Below, piece by piece: positions 57,621 through 64,000 of a stretch of DNA of 64,000 bases. Source of the DNA: Polynucleobacter necessarius (GTDB lineage Bacteria > Pseudomonadota > Gammaproteobacteria > Burkholderiales > Burkholderiaceae). Positions within the stretch are counted from its first letter, which is position 1; every line of letters begins with the position of its first letter. Where the stretch lies: positions 378,669-442,668 of the forward strand of contig NZ_LT615228.1 of NCBI RefSeq assembly GCF_900096765.1. Direction: 5' to 3'. Made by a program: the position numbers and the translations under genes. The notes below the pieces were generated by a model. That model did no database searches. It saw only the letters and a program-made list of their open reading frames with translations, and was not told the DNA's origin.

Positions 57621-58820
57621 CTATAAAGACTGCAAGCGTTGTAATGCGGTGGATAAGGTGTGCTCTTGTTTAGCAAAGCAAAAGCGAATGACGCCAGACT
57701 CGGTAGGTTTGTCATAAAACGCAGATACTGGAATAGCAGCAACCCCTTTTTCAGTGGTAAGCCATTGACAAAAATCTATCTCACTCAATTTGGCCTCTGG
57801 AATATTGAGTGCCGTGTAATCAACGCACTGAAAGTAGGTGCCTGGTGTGGGTAATAATTTGAACCTCGTTTTGCTGAGACCATCTCTAAAAAAATCCTGC
57901 TTGGCTTGATAAAAGGCGGGGAGATTTAAATAATGCGATGCATCCGACAGGTAAGAGGCTAAGCCATATTGCATCGGAGTGTTGACGGTAAATACATTGA
58001 ACTGATGCACCTTGCGAAACTCAGCAGTCAGTGGGGCGGGGGCGGCAACGTAACCCACCTTCCACCCCGTGACGTGATAGGTTTTGCCAAAGCTAGAAAT
58101 GACAAAACTGCGAGCTGCTAGCTCGGGGTGGGATGCAATACTCTGGTGCTTAGCACCGTCATAGACCATGTGTTCATAGACCTCATCGCCCAAAATAAGG
58201 GTAGAGGTATTATGAAGAAGCTGAGCCAAGCGATCTAAATCTGCCTTTTGCCAAACCATGCCAGTGGGATTGTGTGGTGTATTGATGATGAGCAAGCGTG
58301 TTTTAGGGTTGATGGCATTACTTAAGGCTTCCCATGGAATGCTGTATGAAGCAACTTGACCTTGCGCATCGCGGTTAGCCTGTAGAGATACTGCTATCGT
58401 TTTGCCACCGGCTAATTCAATAGATGGTCGGTAGCTATCGTATGCCGGTTCAATAATTACTACTTCATCACCAGGGCTTACGCAAGAAAGGATCGTTGTC
58501 AGAATTCCTTGGGCACCGCCGGCCGTAATGGTGATCTCCGCTTCTGGATCATATTGGTGGCCATATAAATCTTCAATCTTCTGCGCAATGCCATTGCGTA
58601 GATGGGCAACTCCAATCATGGGGGGATATTGATTGCGATCTGCCAACATGGCTTGATTTACAGCAGAAATTAATTGGCGATCACAAGGAAAATCTGGAAA
58701 GCCCTGACCTAAATTAATGGCTTAATGTTTTGTCGCGAGCGCTGACATCAGCGTAAAAATCGTCGTACCAACATTGGGAAGGCGACTCGGAAAAGATGGG
58801 CTGGCGATTTGAGGGCTCAT
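57621..58820 (-). pseudogene. Methionine-type aminotransferase (YbdL-like), single nonsense codon
   Basis: The full frame from ATG 58820 is a class I/II aminotransferase close to YbdL. It reads RLPNVGTTIFTLMSALA, GQGFPDFPCDRQL, NTPHNPTGMVW, SSFGKTYHVTGWKVGY (PLP lysine) and RFCFAKQEHTL. Codon 33 (58722-58724) is TAA within ATKH-stop-AINLGQG, where relatives have Gln, one C-to-T step from CAA. Everything else is in frame. A product starting at an internal Met (58649) would lack the N-terminal arm and substrate-binding segment. It begins a run with the GST gene nine bases downstream. Confidence 0.92.
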
Positions 58821-58906
58821 AAACGATTAGAAAGCCTGCATTAGGCTTTTGGGCAAATCAGTCAGGTAGTCGCTAGAATGGTAAAAATACATTTACAAAT
58901 TGTGCC

Positions 58907-59726
58907 ATGCTGATCATTCTTTCTCCCGCTAAATCCTTGGATTACAAGACCGCTGTACAAGTAAAGGGCTCAACCTTGCCAGAGTTCGTCTCCGAATCGG
59001 CCAAATTGATTGCCGATCTCAAGCAACTAGCGCCTCAGGATGTCGCCAAGTTGATGGGGTCTGTCTGATCAATTGGCCACTTTGAATGTGGGGCGATATC
59101 GTGATTGGTCGAAAAAATTCACCCCGGAAAATAGCAAACCGTCCATATACGCTTTTAATGGGGATGTGTATGACGGCTTTGACGTTCAAAGCCTGAACGC
59201 CAAAGATATAGCCTTTGCACAAGATCATATCCGTATTTTGTCTGGCCTTTATGGCGCTCTCAGACCCTTAGATCTTATGCAAGCCTATCGTTTGGAAATG
59301 GGTACCCCATTGAAGAATGCTAGGGGCAAGGATTTATATGCTTTTTGGGGTAGTAGAGTGACAAACTCCTTGAAGCAAATTTTATACAAACAAAAAAAGC
59401 CAGTTTTGCTCAACCTAGCCTCTGAGGAATACTTCAAGGTGTTGCAGTCGAAAGACTTGGATTGTCCAGTGGTGGCGCCTATTTTTCAGGATGCCAAAGA
59501 TGGCAAGTACAAGATCATTTCTTTTTACGCCAAGCGGGCTCGGGGTTTGATGGCTCGCTTTGTGGTACAAAATCGGATTATCGATCCAGAGGACCTCAAG
59601 GGATTTAATTTGGATGGTTATCGGTACTATGCTGCAGAATCTAAACCAGGTAAACCGGTATTCAGACGGGCTGAGAAAAAAAATGGCCGTACATCGCACC
59701 AAACCTTCGCAACGCAACTCTCCTGA
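58907..59726 (+). pseudogene. yaaA: Peroxide stress protein YaaA, frameshifted
   Basis: ATG 58907 opens MLIILSPAKSLDY, the exact YaaA start (DUF328), and proceeds to KLM, then ends after GSV-stop. A GGGG run at 59056-59059 is the break; three G would give [12 protein letters not shown], and the rest follows in that frame ([53 protein letters not shown]). YaaA limits iron-driven damage under peroxide stress. The 3' end overlaps the DUF2863 gene by 44 bases, and its last residues after FRRAE look like read-through past a lost stop. The body is otherwise well preserved. Confidence 0.93.
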
Positions 59727-60894
59727 AGTTGAAAAACTCGTAGCAGATGCAATTTCTTTAGCCGCCTCTGGCAGTCAAGTCGAAGACCGCTTCTGGGAAG
59801 ATCGTCTCAATACGCGCTTGATGCGATTACTGAAAAGCCAAAATCAAAACGTGATAGATGCCGCCTTAGATCAAACGTTTCGCATTAACACCGTTGCGTT
59901 TGAAGTCTTGGCTGACGTTGCTGAAACGCTCGCAGAATCTTTAAAGCTTGAGCACGAAGGTCAGTTATGGGACGTAGTGTTGATAGCTATGCCGATCGTT
60001 ACGCATACGCGTTATCAAATTCCATCAGGTCCATTGCCTAAGAAGATTGTTGAAGCCACTGCAGCTGGTCTGAACGGTGCCATCGCGGCGACGGATACTC
60101 GCTTAGCGATTGTTCCTTGGCTCTACAGTATTGATCAGATGCCGCATTCGCATTGTCAAATACGTCTTCTAACCGAGGCTTTGGCTACTGCTGCCATATC
60201 ATCTGCTGATGTCAAATTAGAGCTGCGCGATATGTCGGAAACGATTGCGGTTTTGGCGGATCCTCGCTTCATCATTGCAGCTATTAGCGCGCCTAGTGGC
60301 ACACCATTATTTAAATGGCAAGAAGAGTCTCCTGCGCGACAAGAGCGGGGCGTGAGTTTAACTGGTTGGCAAAATGCGATGCAAGAGCCGATTGCATCCA
60401 TCTTGCCTGGCTGTGAATTTGAGCTCTTACTCCCCGAAGCGTATTTCACGAACTGCCGCTTAGCAGATAAGCACGTGCGCCCATTGAGTATTCGTGCCGC
60501 GGTCAATTTCTTGGAAAGTACTCTGGGTATTTTGCCTGCTGGCCTATCTTGTGTCGTTGGTGCTTTTGGTGAAGAACAAGCTGATGAGTATCGCATTGCC
60601 TTTAGTGTCAAAGGCTCGCCTGATGTGATGTATGGCGTGATATGGCCTCTATATGATCGCGAGAGCGTTGCCAGTGATGCACTCAATGATTTATCAGATG
60701 ATGAGAGTTCAATTAAAAAGATTTGCGATGCGCTGCATGACGCAGGAGTAGAGGATGTATTTCGTCATGCAATGCTCTTTGATCCTGAGTTGTGTGATGA
60801 CTGTGGCGCACCTTTATTTCCCGACCGATCGGGTGAAGCAGTGCATGCAGAAATGCCAGAAGACACGCCGATGCAGCAGCCCTTATTTCATTGA
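59683..60894 (+). CDS. DUF2863 family protein
   Basis: The 403-residue protein from ATG 59683 begins [19 protein letters not shown]. Recognisable segments include AGSKVEDRFWE-like [30 protein letters not shown], and a C-terminal region ending with [11 protein letters not shown], a zinc-ribbon-like pair of cysteines. This is the DUF2863 pattern known to me only from Burkholderiales; its function is unknown. The protein looks soluble and intact. It ends about 45 bases before a bidirectional terminator. Confidence 0.82.
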   Translation: MAVHRTKPSQRNSPEVEKLVADAISLAASGSQVEDRFWEDRLNTRLMRLLKSQNQNVIDAALDQTFRINTVAFEVLADVAETLAESLKLEHEGQLWDVVLIAMPIVTHTRYQIPSGPLPKKIVEATAAGLNGAIAATDTRLAIVPWLYSIDQMPHSHCQIRLLTEALATAAISSADVKLELRDMSETIAVLADPRFIIAAISAPSGTPLFKWQEESPARQERGVSLTGWQNAMQEPIASILPGCEFELLLPEAYFTNCRLADKHVRPLSIRAAVNFLESTLGILPAGLSCVVGAFGEEQADEYRIAFSVKGSPDVMYGVIWPLYDRESVASDALNDLSDDESSIKKICDALHDAGVEDVFRHAMLFDPELCDDCGAPLFPDRSGEAVHAEMPEDTPMQQPLFH

Positions 60895-60940
60895 GCGTTG
60901 CTTAATTGGGTGTGCAACTCAGTAAGTAGACAATAAGTAC

Positions 60941-60969
60941 AAAAAAGCCGAGAAGTTCTCGGCTTTTTT
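60941..60969. terminator. Bidirectional rho-independent terminator
   Basis: AAAAAAGCCGAGA and TCTCGGCTTTTTT form a perfect 13-bp stem with a three-base loop, with A and T runs on both sides. It serves the DUF2863 gene on the plus strand and the MliC-like gene on the minus strand. Confidence 0.92.
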
Positions 60970-60985
60970 GTTAATACTTGACAAA

Positions 60986-61363
60986 CTAGTTTGATACAAA
61001 CGGCTCAGCATCAGCGAATAAGTGAGGCAGCTTGCCTGCTCTCATTTCCGCTGTCTGGCAGAAATCAGCAAGGCGAGTGCCTGACTTAATGTTAAACAGC
61101 ATCGCTTTGTTTTGCAGAACAACCAAGTCATGACCTGAGTTGACATTCTTATACCGCAAGCTGCCTGGCAAGGAAGTCTGGCGATCAAGAACGAATGTTT
61201 GCGATTCCCAAGTCAAACGAACTTTTTCAGTAATACCACTGGTTTTGAACTGTTTGCTGTCGCTGCAAGTCCAAGTAAATACTTCTTCATTAGCGGCGTA
61301 CACATTGGCTGCCCCAGAGAGGCAAGCCAATGCGATGCTAATGGAGAGAAGGTTTTTATTCAT
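60986..61363 (-). CDS. Secreted MliC-like protein (C-type lysozyme inhibitor fold)
   Basis: The 125-residue product has a signal peptide (LLSISIALACLSGAANVYA) and a small beta-rich domain with WTCSDSKQF near the start, TFVLDRQTSLPGSLRY in the middle and a second Cys near the end (LADFCQ). This is close to the MliC/PliC lysozyme-inhibitor layout, where the first Cys pairs with one near the C-terminus. Inhibition of lysozyme is a plausible role, of interest in a host-associated cell, but the match is by eye. It lies 21 bases downstream of mdh. Confidence 0.68.
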   Translation of the reverse strand: MNKNLLSISIALACLSGAANVYAANEEVFTWTCSDSKQFKTSGITEKVRLTWESQTFVLDRQTSLPGSLRYKNVNSGHDLVVLQNKAMLFNIKSGTRLADFCQTAEMRAGKLPHLFADAEPFVSN

Positions 61364-61384
61364 ATGAATATTTTCCTGGAGGGA

Positions 61385-62374
61385 TTAAGAGAGTAAATGC
61401 TTAACGCCAGCCTGCTCTTCAAGTAACTCGTTGAGTGTATGAGTCATACGCTCACGGGAGAACTCGTCAATTTCCAAGCCTTCAACCATTTTGTACTCAC
61501 CGTTTTCGCAAGTGACTGGGAAGCCATAAATTACTTCAGCTGGAATACCATACTCACCCTTGGAAGGGATACCCATCGTTACCCACTTGCCGTTAGTGCC
61601 AAGAACCCAATCATGAATGTGATCGATTGCTGCGTTCGCTGCAGAAGCTGCAGATGAGAGGCCGCGAGCATCAATAATCGCTGCACCACGTTTGCCTACT
61701 GTAGGAATGAATACATCTTTATTCCAAGCTGCATCACTGATGGAATCTTTTACAGATTGTCCGTCTACTGTTGCAAAGCGATAGTCGGGGTACATTGTGG
61801 GGCTGTGGTTACCCCATACAACCAATTTCTCGATGCCAGCAACTGGTTTGTTCAGTTTGGTTGCCAATTGTGAGAGCGCGCGGTTGTGGTCAAGACGTAA
61901 CATTGCTGTAAAGTTTTTCGCAGGAATGTCTGGAGCAGATTTCATAGCGATGTAAGCGTTTGTGTTTGCTGGGTTACCAACTACCAATACTTTGACGGTC
62001 TTCTTAGCAACCGCATTCAATGCTTTACCTTGTGCTGTAAAGATTTGTGCGTTAGCGGAAAGCAAATCCTTACGCTCCATGCCTGGGCCACGTGGACGTG
62101 CGCCAACTAAGAGGGCAACATCAATATCTTTAAATGCAGTTAATGGATCAGAGTGGGCTGTAACACCTGCAAGTAATGGGAATGCACAGTCTTCGAGCTC
62201 CATGATCACGCCAGCAAGGGCTTTTTGAGCTTTTTCATCTGGAATTTCAAGCAATTGCAGAATCACGGGCTGATCTTTGCCCAACAGGTCGCCATTGGCG
62301 ATGCGGAATAGAAGGGAATATCCGATTTGACCGGCTGCACCGGTTACGGCGACACGCATTGGGGCTTTTGCCAT
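61385..62374 (-). CDS. mdh: Malate dehydrogenase
   Basis: The 329-residue enzyme oxidises malate to oxaloacetate in the TCA cycle. It begins [21 protein letters not shown] with the NAD-binding loop, then [29 protein letters not shown], and [14 protein letters not shown] with the catalytic His. This is the cytosolic-type long MDH common in betaproteobacteria. It diverges from the GntR gene with a perfect palindrome between, and stands close to sdhCD, so TCA genes are grouped here. Intact. Confidence 0.96.
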   Translation of the reverse strand: MAKAPMRVAVTGAAGQIGYSLLFRIANGDLLGKDQPVILQLLEIPDEKAQKALAGVIMELEDCAFPLLAGVTAHSDPLTAFKDIDVALLVGARPRGPGMERKDLLSANAQIFTAQGKALNAVAKKTVKVLVVGNPANTNAYIAMKSAPDIPAKNFTAMLRLDHNRALSQLATKLNKPVAGIEKLVVWGNHSPTMYPDYRFATVDGQSVKDSISDAAWNKDVFIPTVGKRGAAIIDARGLSSAASAANAAIDHIHDWVLGTNGKWVTMGIPSKGEYGIPAEVIYGFPVTCENGEYKMVEGLEIDEFSRERMTHTLNELLEEQAGVKHLLS

Positions 62375-62472
62375 TGCTGATAACTCCAGAGGAAGGTTAA
62401 GTGGGTTGATTAATAAAAACTTTTTTATTATCCATCCAAGTGTATGGACTTTCGCTTTACACTGTCAATGAT

Positions 62473-62486
62473 GTCTTATATAAGAC
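62473..62486. promoter_or_regulatory. Perfect palindrome between mdh and the GntR gene
   Basis: GTCTTATATAAGAC is a perfect 14-base palindrome, 46 bases before the GntR start and 98 bases before the mdh start. Such short palindromes with a TATA centre are typical GntR-family operators, so autoregulation and control of mdh are likely. Confidence 0.6.
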
Positions 62487-62531
62487 CTAGAAAATAGAAT
62501 TTTATCCAATTGATGACCTCATGGAGTGGAA

Positions 62532-63269
62532 TTGTCCGAAGTAAATTTGTCTGTACCTGCATTTAGCCCTCTGTACGAACAGATTAAGGCGATGATTTTG
62601 GCTAGCCTGCAAGCTTCAGAATGGCTGCCGGGAGAGGCTATTCCTAGCGAAATGGAGCTGGCGGCGCGCTATGCAGTCAGTCAAGGGACTGTTCGTAAGG
62701 CGATTGATGAGCTAGCCGCGCAAAATCTCCTGGTTAGAAGACAGGGAAAGGGCACTTTTGTGGCCACCCATCAGGAAGATGACTGGCAATACCGTTTTTT
62801 ACGGCTAGAGCCAGATTCGGGTGAAAAGGTACATCTGACCAGTCAGTTTTTAGTGTGCGTGAATACTGAAGCTACTCCTTATGTCGCCAACTTGCTGAAA
62901 TTAAAGGCAGGTGACCCTATTATTCATATTGATCGTATTCAGAGTTTTGCCGGCCAACCGATTGTTTTTGAAGAGATTTGGCTTCCTGGAGCGCGATTTA
63001 AGGGCTTGGATCTCAATACTTTGAATGAATGGCATGGCCCTGTGTATGCTTTGTATGAGAGTCAGTACGCTACGCACATGGTTCGGGCGGAGGAAAAAAT
63101 CAAGGCTATCGCCGCTGACCAGACTCTGTCTAAGCATCTTCATATTCAGCTGGGTGCGCCGCTCTTATCGGTTGAAAGGGTGGCATTTACCTACGGGAAT
63201 AAACCAGTAGAAATTCGACACGCAAGATACGACACTTCTGAGCAGCATTATGAAAACAAGTTGATCTGA
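62532..63269 (+). CDS. GntR family regulator (UTRA domain)
   Basis: The 245-residue product has an N-terminal GntR winged helix (PLYEQIKAMILASL, PSEMELAARYAVSQGTVRKAID, QGKGTFVA) and a UTRA effector domain (about 85-240, with FEEIWLPGARF and LSVERVAFTYGNKPVEIRHA). A TTG at 62532 has GGAG five bases before it and is the likely start; a GTG at 62526 is possible. It lies between mdh and sdhC in the usual betaproteobacterial order, so control of TCA genes is likely. Intact. Confidence 0.9.
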   Translation: MSEVNLSVPAFSPLYEQIKAMILASLQASEWLPGEAIPSEMELAARYAVSQGTVRKAIDELAAQNLLVRRQGKGTFVATHQEDDWQYRFLRLEPDSGEKVHLTSQFLVCVNTEATPYVANLLKLKAGDPIIHIDRIQSFAGQPIVFEEIWLPGARFKGLDLNTLNEWHGPVYALYESQYATHMVRAEEKIKAIAADQTLSKHLHIQLGAPLLSVERVAFTYGNKPVEIRHARYDTSEQHYENKLI

Positions 63270-63347
63270 TTTATCCGTTAAAACCCCTATTTAACCCCTA
63301 TAAACACCTAAAAATCCCCACCACCCCCTAAGGTTTCCAATAGAATA

Positions 63348-63362
63348 TGTTGCGATACAACA
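63348..63362. promoter_or_regulatory. Inverted repeat and -10-like box before sdhC
   Basis: TGTTG-CGATA-CAACA is a perfect inverted repeat directly after TAGAAT (63341-63346), a -10-like box, 40 bases before sdhC. It may be an operator of the sdh operon. It differs from the palindrome before the GntR gene. Confidence 0.4.
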
Positions 63363-63401
63363 AAGTCATACTGAACCTCCACCTAACGATAGAGATTGCC
63401 C

Positions 63402-63821
63402 ATGGTTGATGCACAGCAAAACGTAAAAAAAGATAGACCGGTTTACCGAAATATTGGTCTTGCCCAGTTGGTCAAATACCGACTTCCTTGGGCCGGTAAA
63501 GTTTCCATTCTTCACCGTATCAGCGGAGCAGTACTGTTTCTCTTATTGCCATTCATTTTGTATCTCTTTGATCAAAGCATTGCTTCTGAAGTGAGTTACC
63601 AAAAATTCCAGGCATTCACCAGTGGCGTCCTAGTAAAAGTGGTTTGCCTAGGCTTGATCTGGTGTTTCTTGCACCATTTCTGTGCTGGTATCCGCTACCT
63701 CTTGCTCGATTTAGAAATCGGAGTAGAGAAGTCAGAGTCCAATCGTTCAGCCATCATTGTGTTGGTTGTTGGAATTGCCCTGACTGCAGTAGTAGGTCTT
63801 AAATTATTCGGCTTGTACTAA
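63402..63821 (+). CDS. sdhC: Succinate dehydrogenase cytochrome b556 subunit
   Basis: SdhC anchors succinate dehydrogenase in the membrane and helps bind haem and quinone. From ATG 63402 the product has 139 residues with three helices. RPVYRNIGLAQLVKYRLPW is followed by the conserved SILHRISGA (quinone-site Ser and Arg), and HHFCAGIRYLLLD contains the haem-ligand His region. It begins the sdhCD operon, 24 bases before sdhD. Confidence 0.95.
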   Translation: MVDAQQNVKKDRPVYRNIGLAQLVKYRLPWAGKVSILHRISGAVLFLLLPFILYLFDQSIASEVSYQKFQAFTSGVLVKVVCLGLIWCFLHHFCAGIRYLLLDLEIGVEKSESNRSAIIVLVVGIALTAVVGLKLFGLY

Positions 63822-63845
63822 GCGCTTCACACTTAAGGAACTCTC

Positions 63846-64000
63846 ATGCCTATTTATCAAATCGGACCAAAGCGCTTAGTGGTAGGCGCTCATTACGGTC
63901 TCAAAGAGTGGATTATTCAGCGTATTACCGCGATTGTGATGGTGGTATTTACTGTTGTTCTTTTGGTTGACTATTGTATTACTGGTAGCGCCACCTATGA
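63846..64000 (+). CDS. sdhD: Succinate dehydrogenase membrane anchor subunit, 5' part
   Basis: ATG 63846 after AAGGAA opens MPIYQIGPKRLVVGAHYGLKE and WIIQRITAIVMVVF, the start and first helix of SdhD. The gene runs past the end of the window with 51 residues seen. The R-T/V-I-x-M segment near residue 25 is typical of SdhD. Confidence 0.9.
   Translation, partial: MPIYQIGPKRLVVGAHYGLKEWIIQRITAIVMVVFTVVLLVDYCITGSATY

Noticed and set aside
60156..60686. Long antisense frame of 176 codons opposite the DUF2863 gene
   Set aside because: It has no family-like motifs, and codon pattern and composition are those of a shadow of the sense gene.
63270..63340. Repeated ACCCCTAT-like tracts before sdhC
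   Set aside because: Two imperfect copies in a C/A-rich stretch with no symmetry or known motif; not enough to call a site.

Overview
The window looks like a betaproteobacterium of the order Burkholderiales, and protein flavour and gene order point to Polynucleobacter. The evidence is hflC-hisZ-purA, a GntR gene between mdh and sdhCD, DUF2863 and phasin genes, a PDH cluster with a lipoylated E3, and moderate GC. About fifteen of roughly sixty protein genes are broken by one or a few lesions while their remaining sequence is still highly family-like. Such young, dispersed decay is what a recently host-restricted lineage shows, and the obligate ciliate endosymbiont Polynucleobacter necessarius is the obvious candidate. 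The organism name is an inference from memory of families, not a database match.

Layout. 1-5445: end of hflC, hisZ, purA, a 5'-deleted and frameshifted malate synthase G, and a broken hypothetical gene. 5432-9819: channel-like protein, MFS transporter, dienelactone hydrolase, an unknown protein, and an amino-acid permease broken by an 11-bp tandem duplication. 9889-17287: tRNA-Leu(CAG), rnr, rlmB, a DUF2892 mini-protein, divergent tal and rpiA, a strong small-RNA candidate, yggX, argA. 17305-25986: hrpA, a YVTN beta-propeller gene whose start is displaced by a 16-bp tandem duplication, a polysaccharide deacetylase, a sterol-desaturase-type hydroxylase, an EI24/CysZ-like protein and a broken CinA-like gene. 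25995-30207: glnA with two NtrC-type sites and a sigma-54-type promoter, followed by wrecked ntrB and ntrC. 30200-37918: xthA, a broken GST, prlC, folD, and a PAS kinase/FixJ-type regulator pair. 38154-44281: aceE-aceF-lpdA. 44355-49116: phasin, broken EamA transporter, D,D-peptidase, IclR regulator, pyrD. 49126-52828: bpt (nonsense), aat, nudix, pabBC (internal deletion). 52858-58820: cyclophilin, DsbA-like isomerase, rarA, DUF3429 (10-bp tandem duplication), 3-hydroxybutyryl-CoA dehydrogenase, broken GST, broken methionine-type aminotransferase. 58907-64000: broken yaaA, DUF2863, MliC-like protein, mdh, GntR regulator, sdhC and the start of sdhD.

What is kept and what is lost. Central carbon flow (PDH, mdh, sdh, non-oxidative pentose phosphate), nucleotide synthesis (purA, pyrD, folD), RNA metabolism (rnr, rlmB, hrpA) and glutamine synthetase are intact. 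Losses fall on the glyoxylate shunt (glcB), nitrogen regulation (ntrBC), transport (APC, EamA), stress and housekeeping accessories (yaaA, two GSTs, cinA-like), one N-end-rule transferase (bpt), p-aminobenzoate synthesis (pabBC) and an aminotransferase.

The lesions fall into a few recurring kinds: short perfect tandem duplications (10, 11 and 16 bp), Gln-codon to stop changes, 1-2 bp indels often in short runs, and larger deletions. I found no phage, IS element, CRISPR array or novel defence-type cluster. The most interesting content is the mutational record and the small-RNA candidate.
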